A stretch of DNA of 64,000 nt from Amanita rubescens (GCA_015039365.1 WION01000083.1:1-64000); one strand, 5' to 3'. Shown: positions 46,513 through 57,612, numbered from the stretch's first letter. Translations and numbers: made by a program. The notes: generated by a model not told the origin, from the sequence alone.

Positions 46513-47207
46513 GAGTTGATGCCTTGATGCTCGGCTAGCACGGGTCAGTGATAAAAAACGAAGCTCTGTTGCCATAACTAGTAATAGTAGTGTCAATGAG
46601 TACATAGTGTAACTAAGAGCAACTAAAAAGGCCATTGGTAAGTAAGAGTCCGCGATCCGAACTTCGAAGACCATAACCTTTAACACCGAACAGCGACTCA
46701 GTACTAAAGGAGCGCCAAGACTACATTGGTTGCGTCCTTTGCCGCATCCGTGGCCACTTTTGCAGTGAGATCCGTTGCATTCCTCGCAACATTCGTACCT
46801 GGAATGTGTAATCTCTCTGCAACGTTGAATGCAACCCTAGAAGGTGCCATTACAAACGTATAAGTGTTTTCGATGAAGGCATCAGCACGGGTAATGTTTG
46901 ACTGTTGCTTGATGCTAGCTGTTGTTATCTTCGGCGGCCTCGAGGTGTGGGAACGTTGCTTCCACTAACCTCGAATTTAGGACACTTATGCTAGTAAAAA
47001 ACAACTTCAATCTCATCTCATGCTAAGGTAAAAATCGAAGCTAGCACTTGTCTTCACCCGTAATCATTCCCAAGTGCGTTCCCCGTGTGGCGCTTTCGAC
47101 TGTCACAAGGCCATCACTCGGTCGGCTGTCTGCAGCAGCAACTCGTCGTTGCGAGGACCTAACGTTGGTGAGTGAATTATACAGCGCTTATCGGCCTTAT
47201 TAAACAC
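46513..47207. other. Region without a supported gene
   Basis: Threonine/alanine-like readings around 46,730-46,900 (plus strand) suggest an old exon, but frames are broken. No repeat seen. Confidence 0.3.
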
Positions 47208-47950
47208 TTACCAAAAAATGGGTGGCAAAAGCTGATGTGGATGCAGTTGAGCCGCCCAACTGAAGTAGTGTTGAACACTTGGATCATTGGGAGTGCGATT
47301 ATTGAATTTAGTCATCGCGCTTTCAGAGAGGTCCTTCATACCGCCTTGTCCAAGTACTCGTGCGAGTATATCTAAACACCTACATAAGTTCTGCAAATAA
47401 AATATGATGGAATAGGTAGCGCATTATTAGCTATGAACCTAGAAACGGTGGAGAAATCTAAAGATCTGATACCATGATGCGGAGTTCCCTGGAATATACC
47501 GTGAGCAAAGTTGATGACAGGAAAACATGAAAGTCACCTACGAAAGTAGTTATGCTTCTTATGTAAAACTTATTCTCATTAGGGCCTCTTGCTGCTAATG
47601 CGGAGCATCCACGCCACCCTGAGTGGAAGAAATTTATTTAATAAAAGAATGAACATGCGGGCTGGAAGAACTAACCATCGACTGTGCGATGATGTGATCC
47701 AGTTGATCAGGGTAAGCGGCCTGAATCTGCTGGGCCAGGGATGACGTGCGCTCCTGCACACTCCCAAAAGCGACAAGTGTAACCATTAAATGTTTAATTT
47801 TTCTCAATCGTAGCATAGCTTCGACGTTGCGAGCCGGCAAGCAGCCAGTGACATGATTAAAATCTCCTAGCCCATGAACAATAACGATTGGAAATCTGAC
47901 TATAGGTCAGAACCACGGCATTGAAAGCTGGAAGTATGGCTTACGCATTA
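47208..47950 (-). pseudogene. Lipase-like (Tgl2-type triacylglycerol lipase) gene remnant
   Basis: Three minus-strand segments in different frames read PIVIVHGLG (the oxyanion-region signature), TLVAFGSVQERTSSLAQQIQ and KFNNRTPNDPSVQHYFSWAA, in the order found in fungal lipase-2-type enzymes. The nucleophile motif (GHSxG) expected between the first two was not found and the segments need awkward joins. I read it as a decayed gene. A poorly resolved intact gene cannot be excluded, and the N-terminal exon may extend to 48,173. Confidence 0.5.
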
Positions 47951-47999
47951 TTTGCAACGAGACGACAAAAGGTTGCAAATGAATTGCCAGCATTATATC

Positions 48000-49119
48000 A
48001 TGACGGATTGCACAGCGTGTAGCTGCATGATCAGATTCACCACGGCAGTGATGGCACTTCCACCATGAGGCAATGTCTTGTACGTCTTCTGGTCTCTGGA
48101 CGACGGGAATGGTTAGTGCAAGTCCAGTGATAGTGAAAGACGAAATTAATTTTAATGTGCAGATTGCGAACACACCTCTATGCAGTCATAGTCACACCAA
48201 GCTCAGAAACGGCCTGATGGACACGCATGAGCTGGGCCGGGCCTTGTGCCAGGCTTGTGGGCTCACGGGTTGTAGGCCTTGAGCAGGTCGTGAGGCCGCA
48301 GCTTCATAGGCAACAGCTCAGGTCACTGTACCTGAGTCGTCATCGGGTCGTTGCCCTTCTCCTTCCTTCCCTGGAAGGTGAGGTTAGATATTGCCATCAC
48401 GTCGAAATTTCGACGTGCCTGGGACAGCCCAAGCCGGTCCGGTCATGTGATACACTGCGTTTGGCGTAGCTCGCTCGTCATCGTCCTCCACACTCTCGAA
48501 TTGCAAGGAAAACTCCAGCGCACAACGTCGGTGTCCACTCTTAACGAGTCATATGGACCACGTTTCTTGGAATACGTCAGGTAGTAAGTCTCGTGGATCG
48601 TTTGCGCAGTTGTGGTAAGCGGTGCTTTTTTCGTTGCTGTTTTTTTTTGCTCAAGTTACGTGAAGGTGCAAGAACCTGATGAACTTGATGAACCTGGACC
48701 TGTACCTGATGCGTTGCAAGTACCAGAAGATTCGGTGGTACTTGTATCGTCCCGTTGCTGCTCAAGCTGGCGTATCATGGCTTTCCACTCAAATTCTCGG
48801 GCAAAGGGGGCTGGAGTTACGTCGACGACAAGTGGGCAAACTGCGCACTGCTTGCGGTCAGAAGACCAGTCAGATCCTTGGTCCGAGCCGTGCAAAAGTA
48901 CTGTTGGCTTCGGGTGAGATGACGTCTGACAATAACGACCTAGCGATGGCGTTATCGTCTGGTTCAAAGGATCTGGACGATCGAATAATTGCACTTCTAT
49001 TTAAGCTGGCGCGGACAGGTTACCCTTCGAGGGAACACGGTTGAATATACCGCGTTCCTTCTTCCGTCTGGGAAACTTCCAAGCACGGATCGTCGCTGAC
49101 GTTCTCCAACCCTGCTGAT
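48000..49119. other. Unresolved stretch between remnants
   Basis: Short frames on both strands. On the minus strand 48,994-48,656 reads REFEWKAMIRQLEQQRDDTS and ends in a Gly/Ser-rich run, which could be an exon of an unknown gene. No consistent gene model could be built. Confidence 0.25.
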
Positions 49120-49547
49120 TTGACTCTCGCCGATCTAATTCATCACGGTTTTGCGCTCCACAAGTTGCTTCATAAAGACGGTGAAAAAGCCAATGTGGGG
49201 TCTCCAAGACGTTCGTCAAATATGCGGCGGATGGGTCCGGGTGGAGAGGCGAAAGAGTCGCTCGAGTTGAACGCAGCTTGCAGCTATTGGATGAGCTCGA
49301 GGGATCAGATTATGAACCAGATGATCGTTTGGGTGGGCGGTGGGTGGAAATTGGGCTTCGAGGATAAGGATGACAAGTGGGGTATGCCAGTGGTTCACCC
49401 TCAAGCCATTACCATGGGCAAAGTCATCCGCCGCGCGATTGAAAAGATTTGGTTGACAGCTTCCAATGCGAAAAAGAACCGCGTCGGGTCAGGACTAAAA
49501 GCAATGGTCCGTGCACCACCTGACTACGCGCGATGTGGATTCGGAAG
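49120..49547 (+). pseudogene. Unknown host reading frame interrupted by the LTR retrotransposon, left part
   Basis: A long open frame (LADLIHHGFALHKLLHKDGE, IVWVGGGWKLGFEDKDDKWG) runs to the insertion site. Joining the flanks and removing one GGAAG copy places this DNA next to 58,043. There a different frame on the same strand (RDVDSEELWISS across the junction) stays open for about 95 codons. A host gene or its last exon was probably hit by the insertion. Family not recognised. Confidence 0.4.
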
Positions 49548-49975
49548 TGTTACGTTTGTTCGTTCACTGATAAATCAAGCCTATCAGGTACCGTAGGTTC
49601 CTCAAGGGAGTTCCGGCACTTAAGAACGTTCAAAGTATAAGAGTGTTATCGGATAAGTCCTCAAGGGAACTTAGACGATAACGAGACAGATTTTGACTGT
49701 TAAAACTAGACTGAGGTCTAGTCGTATATTTGCGTGATTTATATAGTACAAGGTACATACGCAAATATGGTAAGTATATACACATGTGATAATGAAAACG
49801 GTTACATGTGATAATGAAACGGTTAACATGTGAAAACGACATACATGTGATAAAAGTAATTGGCATATGATAAACGATGAATGTTCCTGAAGGAACGCAT
49901 ATGCAAATAATGAAATAGGAGGAGTGACATAGATGATAAAATAAAAAAGATAGGCCATGACGTACGTTTGTAACA
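49548..49975 (-). repeat. 3' LTR of the retrotransposon (left in the window)
   Basis: 428 bp, TG...CA ends with TGTTAC/GTAACA inverted termini. Differs from the other LTR at about 49,672 (c versus t). Contains repeated acatgtgataatgaaa motifs in U3 and a gttcctgaaggaac palindrome. Confidence 0.95.
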
Positions 49976-49990
49976 TAGCCCTTCTCCTAC
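49976..49990 (-). promoter_or_regulatory. Polypurine tract
   Basis: In sense direction GTAGGAGAAGGGCTA directly abuts the TG of the 3' LTR. It is the expected plus-strand DNA primer position. Confidence 0.75.
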
Positions 49991-50032
49991 ATACGAAGTC
50001 CAATATTCTCCGAATATTGAAATAATTTGTGA

Positions 50033-52261
50033 CTACGTGTCACGGTTGTGTTCGGCGTCGCTATCATAGGTGTAAGAGTCTTCGTTTCCTTGCCAAGGGT
50101 GACGACGGCGACGGCGGTTATCGGTAAGACGTTCTTGAAGAGTTGGTCGTTCTTCTCGTGTATTCGAGGCGGTCATAGTGGCGACATGTCGTGTCGACTG
50201 TCCTCGTGTGGATTGGCCTCGACGGTTTCCAAGGTTTCGTCGTGATGGTGGAGGTCCAGTAGTAGTAGTAGTGAAGCGGTTGCCTGGAGGACGAGTATTT
50301 GTCCCTCGTCGTCTTCTTTCGATAAGCGGGGAAGGTTCGCCTTGTTCGAGTTGGGCGGAATCGATAGTAGTAGCGGGCGAAGCGGTAGAGATTCGTCTTT
50401 CAGGGATTTGTTCAAACGGGGTGGGCAGCGATGATTGTGTCATAGCGTCTGGATAAGTGGGAGGCGGGGTTTCCTCATGTACCGGTCCTCGGCGTATTTC
50501 TCGTCGTCGATGGTGTTCGGTAGTGTGATGCGGGGCTCCGCACATGTAACAACCTTGAGTTCCAGGGATGTCTTCTCCCTCGAAGGCTAGGTTATTCGGT
50601 TCGAATGATACCAGTCGTTCGGCTGAGGGATCAGGTCCGTGCAGGTGAAAGATGGTGCGACGTGTCGGGTTTTCAAGAATAGGGACATCGCGTCCTTCAA
50701 TTGTATGTCCTGTTTGAAGTGCGATGACGGCGGCGTCCTGATATTCGTTACTGGCATTGGGTCTGTTAGGGTTACGATCGTGCCTCCATACGAGATTGTT
50801 AATTGTTGTTTGTAGTTGTCGTAATATAGTTATGTCCCAACCATCAGGGGTCATCATCGGGTTGAGTCGGTCACTAAGGGTTCGAATTCGTTCGAACGTG
50901 GCATTGACGGGAGTGCGGGGAAATACAGGGCGTCCGTGCATCCAGGCCATGCCAGTGTCTAAAGCGGGTTGTCGTGTCGGTTGGATGAAATGGTGACGAT
51001 GTCCGGCAGTGGTAAGACGGGTTGCTTCTTCGAGGTATACGTCTCCTCGTAGATCACAAAACCAATGAATATTATTCCAGATCATCAAAGTGATCCAGCG
51101 GTTGTGTTGCGGTTCTCGGAACCGACGGGTGAGATTAATGATGACGTTGACGAGGGCCATCAGATCAGGGCGAACATATCTATTCAAGATGAACAGATAG
51201 TTGTTGGCAAAGGTCCAGGACGTGAACAACGTCCAGATTCTGTAAAAGGCTCGTCGTATTATCGGATCGACGAAGGAGGGGATGGCGTAATGCGTCAAGA
51301 TGACGTTTATGGTGGGAATGTCGGGTGCGGGTACGTTAAAGTTGTCGTCATTGACAGAGGCGTGCTGGAAATAGAACCTAGGAATGGGTCCTTCGGCAGG
51401 GAGTCTAGGTATTGGGCTCATGGATCGAGCGTGGGTTTCCCTCATTAAATCCAACGGGGTGTAAAGGGGCCTTGGCGATGGAGTGTCTTCTGGGAAGACA
51501 ATAGGGATCGAGATGGGATTGACGAGTCTTTCATTGATCTCGTCGTCGGTGATGGCATTAGCGGTGACAACATCAAGTTCGGCGGCGACAGCATTAGCAG
51601 CAGCAGAGATGGCAGCAGTGGTTGCAGCATTAGTGGCGGCAATGGTCCTTGCTCTTTCAAGGTAGTTGTTTACGAGTTCTTCGTCGATGGGAGGAATTCC
51701 CATAGTAAAGGCGGTGGTGTTAAACATAAGTAGTCCTTCTCGCATGATCCGGATATCTTCAGGGGTAGTATCGGGACGTGGTCCGCGTGCGTAGGTGATG
51801 ACCATTTGGTCTCTGGTGGCGAATACTTGAGCTACCATTTCCTGCATCTCAGGTGACACAGGAGTATTAGGGGGAATAGCGTTCCCCATATCTGTGACGT
51901 TTCGCATTAGTTCTTCTATCGTAGAAGCGTTCGATGATGGGAAGGTATAGGATGAGTCAGAAGATGAAGAATCTTCATTTCGGGGTACGAATTCCTCGTC
52001 AGAAGGAATTATAGGGAACCATTCTGTGCCGATGGATGTATAATGTAACATACAGGTAGGAGGAGGAATTGGCAATGGCGTGGGCGATTCCTCTCTGGAA
52101 GGGGTCGGAGGGATGGTTTCCTCGACGACCGTTGAAGTGGCTGGAGTAGCAGCGGCGGATAGGTTATCAATGGGGGAGGACATGGTTTCAAGAACGGCGT
52201 TTTCGTGATTTACGAGTAGTGGGGATAATTGCTGTAATTCCATGTTGTTCTTTATATTCAT
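50033..52261 (-). CDS. Third retrotransposon ORF (742 aa) downstream of pol, with a zinc-knuckle-like motif
   Basis: A single uninterrupted frame with its own ATG (52261-52259), overlapping the end of pol by 74 nt in another frame. It ends 58 nt before the 3' LTR. The N-terminus is Ser/Pro/Thr-rich. An Ala-rich helix (ARTIAATNAATTAAIS) follows, then a structured middle (YAIPSFVDPIIRRAFYRIWT, HNRWITLMIWNNIHWFCDLR). Near residue 590 comes CYMCGAPHHTTEHH, a CX2CX4HX4H variant of the CCHC nucleocapsid knuckle, and then an Arg-rich tail (REIRRGPVHEE, RRRRRHPWQGN). It occupies the env position but shows no signal peptide or membrane anchor, so it is more likely a Gag-like or RNA-binding protein. 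Chromoviruses of this group usually have no third ORF. Confidence 0.85.
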   Translation of the reverse strand: MNIKNNMELQQLSPLLVNHENAVLETMSSPIDNLSAAATPATSTVVEETIPPTPSREESPTPLPIPPPTCMLHYTSIGTEWFPIIPSDEEFVPRNEDSSSSDSSYTFPSSNASTIEELMRNVTDMGNAIPPNTPVSPEMQEMVAQVFATRDQMVITYARGPRPDTTPEDIRIMREGLLMFNTTAFTMGIPPIDEELVNNYLERARTIAATNAATTAAISAAANAVAAELDVVTANAITDDEINERLVNPISIPIVFPEDTPSPRPLYTPLDLMRETHARSMSPIPRLPAEGPIPRFYFQHASVNDDNFNVPAPDIPTINVILTHYAIPSFVDPIIRRAFYRIWTLFTSWTFANNYLFILNRYVRPDLMALVNVIINLTRRFREPQHNRWITLMIWNNIHWFCDLRGDVYLEEATRLTTAGHRHHFIQPTRQPALDTGMAWMHGRPVFPRTPVNATFERIRTLSDRLNPMMTPDGWDITILRQLQTTINNLVWRHDRNPNRPNASNEYQDAAVIALQTGHTIEGRDVPILENPTRRTIFHLHGPDPSAERLVSFEPNNLAFEGEDIPGTQGCYMCGAPHHTTEHHRRREIRRGPVHEETPPPTYPDAMTQSSLPTPFEQIPERRISTASPATTIDSAQLEQGEPSPLIERRRRGTNTRPPGNRFTTTTTGPPPSRRNLGNRRGQSTRGQSTRHVATMTASNTREERPTLQERLTDNRRRRRHPWQGNEDSYTYDSDAEHNRDT

Positions 52262-55200
52262 TTAAGGTCTCCTCGGAGTGTTCTAAGTTTTCCTCGGTTT
52301 CCCATGAATTGTCAGATGTCGGATAACCTTTCCATTTGACTAAAAATTGCCATTGGTTTCCTTTTCTTCGGTGCGAGACAATCGTCTCGATTTCGTATTC
52401 TTCTTTGTTATCTATAAGGTCTGGGGTTGGTCTAGTAAAGTTTGGACCATGTGTTTCGTTTTCATGATAAGGGGTAAAGAGTGAAACATGAAAAACGGGG
52501 TGAATCTTCCATCTTGGGGGAAGTTCAAGTTTAGCGGTGACAGGTCCTAAGATCTTTTCGATCTTGAACGGTCCTTCTCGTCTAGGCGAGAATTTTCTTA
52601 TTTGTCCAGTTTTCAGGTTTCGTGAGTCTAGCCATACCAAGTCTCCTTCTTTAAATGCGGGAGATTTCCCTTTGACACGTTGAGTCATTAGCTGTCTAGC
52701 TAATTCGTGTGCGGCGAGAGCTTCGTCTCGTATTTGTGTTAAGACCTTGAAGCGGTCTTCAGCGGCGGGTACGTTGATTCGCGGGAATGCTGTGGGGATA
52801 GCCACAGGCTCTATTCCAAACATGATTTCAAACGGCGTCATCTTGGTAGATTGATGTATCCGTTGATTGTGCGCGAATTCTGCTAATGGCAGGTGATCTT
52901 TCCACTGTTTTGGATGATCAACGCAGTATAACCGGAGGTAGGTTTCTAGCTCCTGATTGAGTCGTTCCGATTCTCCGTCAGTTTGCGGGTGAAAGGCGGT
53001 CGACTTTCTATGGTTAATTCCGAAGATCTTGCAGATTTCTTCGAAAACTTTAGAGGTAAATTGTGGTCCTCTATCAGAGATGAGGGTTGTCGGTAACCCG
53101 TATCGTTTATAAACATCGTTAATGTAAGAGTTGGCGGTATCCATAGCGGTAAAAGATTTTTTGCATGGTATGAATATTACGCCCTTTGTTAAGCCTTGAT
53201 CGACCACGGTCAAAACAGAATCAAAACCGTCGATAATTGGTAGATCTGTGATGAAGTCCATTGAAACTTGTTCGAATGGGCGTGTGGCGTGGGATTTAAT
53301 AGGCATCAAACCCGGTGTGATCGGATGTGTATTAACCTTCATTTGTTGACATAAGGCACAGCCTTCGACCCATTTAGATACGGTCGTTGTCATTCCAGGC
53401 CAATAATAGTCGCGGCGGATAAGCTCTAGTGTCTTCAATCGTCCAGGGTGACCCATAACTACGGGGTCGTGATGTGACTTGATTATTTCGTTTCGTAATT
53501 CTTCGTTTTGAGGAACATAAACGCGTCCTTGATAACGAATGATGTTGTTATCGTTCTTCCAGTCATTAAACTTTGATCGGAGGGGTAGTTTTCCATGTTT
53601 GAGACCGTCGATTACAACTTTAGCAAATTTATCTTGTGGCAATAATTCGGTGATTTTGTCTGCCCAAGATACATTGATTGCGGCGATAACCATGTCATCA
53701 GAGATCATGGTTTGTGGGATTTCTTTTGCTTTTGCCTCTTCTTCGTTAATATGGTCAGGGCGTCTCGATAAAGCGTCTGCCTGAATAAGTTTTGATCCAG
53801 GGACATGTTCTAACTTGATATCGAACTCCGTGATTTCTTGCCACCAGCGTGATTGTCTGGCGGTCATCTTCTGCGGATGTTTGTAATATGATAAATTCTT
53901 ATGATCGCAGTGGATCATAATCGTATGTGGGCTTCCTTTAAGAAGGTGTCTCCAGGTTTCAAACGCTTTCTTTATTGCTAATAACTCGCGATCGTATACT
54001 TGATATCTTTGTTCGGTATCGCTTAACCGATGACTGATAAATCCGCATGGGTGCAGTTCTCCATCAGATCCCCGTTGTTTCAGGACGGCTCCTACCGCCC
54101 AGTTTGACGCATCGGTCTCTAATAAAAACGGTTTCGTTGGATCTGGCATAACTAGAACCGGTTCTTCTAGGAATTTCTCCTTTAACGTGTCAAATGCTTT
54201 CTGACATTCTGCATCCCATCGGAAGGGAACTGTTTTCTTCGTAAGTTCCGTGAGCGGAGCTACTATTTCGGCGTAATTTCCTATAAATTTCCTGTAAAAG
54301 TTCGCGAACCCTAGAAATGACCGTATTTGTTTAACAGTTTTCGGTTCGGGCCATTTGCTGATTCCAGCGAGTTTCACGGGGTCCATCATGATCTTTCCTT
54401 CTTTAACGATCATCCCAAGGAATTCGACTTCCTTGGCGACGAATTTACATTTTTCCAGTTTCAGGAACAGATCGTTTTCTTTCAGCCGTTGCAAGACTTG
54501 CTTAGTGCGCTCCCTCGTTTCTTCCTCGTTCGCTCCATATATCAACATATCGTCAATATAGACGACTAGCCATCCTTCGGCTATCATGTCACGGAAGTAT
54601 TCGTTCATCATCGTTTGAAATGTTGACGGTGAATTGCATAATCCAAAGAGCATTACAGTAGGTTCGAAGAGACCACGGTTCGTCGTGAACGCGGCTTTCC
54701 ATTCGTCGCCTTTCTTTATTCGCACATTATTGTAACCCCATCGGAGGTCTAACTTGGAGAAGTATTTTGCTTTTCTTAGTTTTAATAATAAGTCGGATAC
54801 TAAAGGAAGGGGATAGGCATTCCGTTTCGTCCAGCTATTGATGTATCGGTAATCTTGGCAGGGTCTCAACTCTCCTTTTTCTTTTTTTGCAACGTAAAAG
54901 AAAGGAGACGCTTGCGGAGATTGTGATGGTTGAATATAACCTTTTTTGAGTTGTTCGTCGACCCATTTATTCATTAGCTGTTCTTCATGGATTGATAACG
55001 GGTAGTTCTTCGCCACTTTAGGTTTAAACCCTTCTTTCAGATCTATCGCATGATCCCATTGTCGTGAGATGGGAAATCGTTCTGACGTCTGTTTATCAAA
55101 AACTCTTCTCCATTTGTCATATTCAGGGGGTAATTCTACTTTCGTAGATTTATCTTCGTGTTCATGTGCGAGCGCTTGAGATGCTGATGTTTTCGCTTGG

Positions 55201-55777
55201 ATCCAAAGGTGATCAGTCTCGAGATCTTCGTCCTCATCTGCGTTCAATTCTTCTTCTTTTTGGATATACCGAAGGTACATTTCGGTTTCTTCGTCGTAAT
55301 CAAACGTAGTTTCTTCTTCCGGATCGATCTTCCTTTCGTCGGGGAATCTAACTGTTCCTTCAGACCAATCTATTCTGGGGTTGATTTCTCGGAGCCAAGG
55401 TAATCCTAGTATCAGTCGTTGATCGCCTAGTCGTGTGACATAAAACCAGTCTTTAAACCGGTTGTTTTCGATGTTATAGCTTATCTGGATTTTATACCGT
55501 ATATCTCCAGACTTGTTATTTGTTCCGTCCACATTTCGCACTGGGATGGGTTTCTTTAAGCGAGTGATTTCGTTCCAATTGACGAGTGAGCTATCGACGA
55601 ATTTTCCTTGTGCACCTGAGTCGATAAGGGCTTTGGTTTCAGCGGTTTTTAGATTCGAACATTTGGTAATGGGAATGGTGATTTTATTTCTGGATATAGA
55701 AGATACTGTTACACCATTTATACATAGTTGTTCGTCTTCAGAGACGACGGACGCTGATTCATCGTCGTCTCGTTCTA
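52188..55777 (-). CDS. pol: Pol polyprotein: protease, reverse transcriptase, RNase H, integrase, chromodomain
   Basis: Expressed by -1 frameshift from gag; the frame has no ATG or GTG for its first 78 codons. Order of domains: aspartic protease (KALIDSGAQGKFVD, about 55,620); reverse transcriptase (FFYVAKKEKGELRPCQDYRY, KLDLRWGYNNVRIKKGDEWK, the catalytic VVYIDDMLIY near 54,550); RNase H (LLETDASNWAVGAVL, YDRELLAIKKAFETWRHLL, MIHCDHKNLSYY); integrase HHCC (HHDPVVMGHPGRLKTLELIR, CALCQQMK) and DDE core (VSMDFITDLPIIDGFDSVLT, LISDRGPQFTSKVFEEI, FHPQTDGESERLNQELETYL); a GPY/F-like module; and a C-terminal chromodomain (YEIETIVSHRRKGNQWQFLV, KWKGYPTSDNSWETEENL). Ends KSRKRRS at 52188. All catalytic residues appear intact. 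Confidence 0.95.
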
Positions 55778-57553
55778 AAAACCCTTTTTGTTCAATTTTC
55801 GGCGGGCACTACGTGGTAATGTTTTCGCCATTTCTCGTATGACGGCGATTCTCTGGTCTTCGTCGTTTTCACTGTTGGATTCTTCACTTGACGAGCCACT
55901 GTCGTCTTCATCGCTATCCGCATTCAGCGCTCTGATTCTTTTTCCTTTTCCTTTCCCTTTGTTGCGGTTATTATTTCGGCCGCGTGGTTTTCCTCGAAAT
56001 TGTCCTCTAGGGGCTGCCCTTCCTCGTGAATTCCCAAGGTTTCGTTGTTTCTTTTTGGGATTAGGGCAGTCCGAGATTAAATGTCCTGTTTTTCCGCATC
56101 CATAGCATACAGCGGTTTTTACCCATTCCATGGAGGTTTCAGCAATCTGCATTTGTCGCGCTTGTCGGTTTAATTCTAGTACAGCCTCGTCGACTTCCAT
56201 TTTGTCATCAAACTCTTTTACTTGGCCAAAAGTGGAGAATAAGGTGTTCGCCACTTCTATGTCAAGGATACGAGTTCGTAATGATTTATAGGTTGTCGGG
56301 GCACCTCCTAGTCGTAGTTTTTCTCGTAAGGTGTTTGGTAATCCTAAAACTAGGAGATGACATTTCGTTGTATCGTCAGTGATTTTGGCTAAATTGATGT
56401 CTCGATCGACGCGCGCAATATATTGATTAATTGATTGCTTTGGGAGTTTTCTCCATGTGAGTAATCTGTGCATGGCTAGTCCTGCTTCGTCTACTTGTCC
56501 CCAATCTTCTTTCAGTTCTTTAATAAAAGCGTCATAGTTGGCATATTTTGTCGTTTCGGCGTCATATTCAGTTATTTTGTTGTCGCGCCATTGTTGAGCG
56601 TTGCCATCAATATGATACATAATGAACTGTATCTTATCTTGAGCATCCGTCATTTTATTCATTTTCATGAATAATTCGGCTTTCGCTATGAACGGATTGA
56701 GATATTTTCGATCTCCTTCGAACGGTTTAGGAGGTTTGATCTTCGGTAGATCTGACCTTGGTTCGGTCCGGGGTCCTGATCCACTCATATCTCGTTCTTT
56801 TCCTTTTCTAGAAGGAAATGGATTGATTGGTGGGGTAGACAAGTATGGAAATATGACAGGGGGTGATGGTGCGGGTCGTGTAGCTTCGAGTTTAGATTCG
56901 GTTGCAAGGGATAAGGAAGCGATGAGTTGGGCTGAGATTTCGTCTTCAACTCGTTGTTCTACTGTGGGTATAACAATGTCTTCGGTTCCAGGTGCGTATT
57001 CAAGTTTATCTTGGGATTCTTCTTCTTTCTCTTGTTCAGAGGGGGAATCTTTATTGTCTTCTTTATCGGACTCTCCTGACGGTTCAGCGCTTTCTCTGTA
57101 ATGAACGTGTGGTGATGCAACGGGAGTTTCTTGACTAGTGGTTAAGGTTTCTGGTTCGTTCACTTTCTTCCAACGTTGTAGCGCAGTTCGTGTTAACTCC
57201 TCTTTTCCTCCTATGAAGGGTTCTCCTTCAAAGTATTCGTCTCTAATAAAGTACGGTTCTTCTCCTGTTTCCGATTCAGTGGCGTACCAACGTTTACTTC
57301 CTTCGTGAAAGGCAAGTTTGCGTTCGTTTAGATATAATCCTCCTTCGAACGGGAAGGATTGATTTGGTGGTCTTCCAAGTTTTTGTTTTACCCAAAATTG
57401 GTGACCTGGTACAGGTTTTCCTGAAGCGGTATAACACCAGCCGTTTTCTCGTTTATCCCAATGAATGGAATGTTCGTTGAGATAATAGATATGGTCAAGG
57501 GGGTTTCGTTTGGCGTTATTCGGAGGGGTACTTTTAGATTGTCGTGGAGCAAT
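55775..57553 (-). CDS. gag: Gag (capsid-nucleocapsid) with AUG-less N-terminal extension
   Basis: The frame is open from 57577 to the TAG at 55775-55777. The first AUG anywhere in the predicted transcript is at 56788-56786 (MSGSGPRTEP), giving a 337-residue Gag. Upstream of it, in the same frame, about 255 further codons read like real protein (DHIYYLNEHSIHWDKRENGW, GGLYLNERKLAFHEGSKRWY, ELTRTALQRWKKV) without any ATG. An AUU codon at 57553-57551 lies in a CACCAUUG context and could start a 592-residue form; I used it as the outer bound. The capsid region has KPPKPFEGDRKYLNPFIAKA and KLPKQSINQYIARVDRDI. The zinc knuckle is CYGCGKTGHLISDC, followed by a basic GRGRNNN-type tail. Confidence 0.85.
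   Translation of the reverse strand: MAPRQSKSTPPNNAKRNPLDHIYYLNEHSIHWDKRENGWCYTASGKPVPGHQFWVKQKLGRPPNQSFPFEGGLYLNERKLAFHEGSKRWYATESETGEEPYFIRDEYFEGEPFIGGKEELTRTALQRWKKVNEPETLTTSQETPVASPHVHYRESAEPSGESDKEDNKDSPSEQEKEEESQDKLEYAPGTEDIVIPTVEQRVEDEISAQLIASLSLATESKLEATRPAPSPPVIFPYLSTPPINPFPSRKGKERDMSGSGPRTEPRSDLPKIKPPKPFEGDRKYLNPFIAKAELFMKMNKMTDAQDKIQFIMYHIDGNAQQWRDNKITEYDAETTKYANYDAFIKELKEDWGQVDEAGLAMHRLLTWRKLPKQSINQYIARVDRDINLAKITDDTTKCHLLVLGLPNTLREKLRLGGAPTTYKSLRTRILDIEVANTLFSTFGQVKEFDDKMEVDEAVLELNRQARQMQIAETSMEWVKTAVCYGCGKTGHLISDCPNPKKKQRNLGNSRGRAAPRGQFRGKPRGRNNNRNKGKGKGKRIRALNADSDEDDSGSSSEESNSENDEDQRIAVIREMAKTLPRSARRKLNKKGF
55778..55784 (-). promoter_or_regulatory. -1 ribosomal frameshift heptamer G_GGT_TTT
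   Basis: In sense direction gag reads AAC AAA AAG GGT TTT TAG. GGGTTTT fits the X XXY YYZ slip rule in the correct phase, and a -1 slip enters the pol frame (TTA GAA CGA). The stop codon is directly next to the slip site. Confidence 0.75.
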
Positions 57554-57601
57554 GGTGAATGATGGGAGGTGAGAGCGTTAAAGCTATCGTGCTCGGAGAG
57601 G

Positions 57602-57612
57602 AGTCTAGTTTT
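57602..57612 (-). promoter_or_regulatory. Self-primer binding site (Tf1-like)
   Basis: In sense direction AAAACTAGACT starts 2 nt after the 5' LTR. It is the exact complement of AGTCTAGTTTT within the LTR (57779-57769 in sense). It does not resemble a tRNA 3' end (no TGG start). Confidence 0.7.

Noticed and set aside
50033..52261. Reading the third retrotransposon ORF as an envelope gene
   Set aside because: The position fits env, but there is no signal peptide, transmembrane anchor or furin-like site. The knuckle-like motif and Arg-rich tail point to a nucleic-acid-binding protein.
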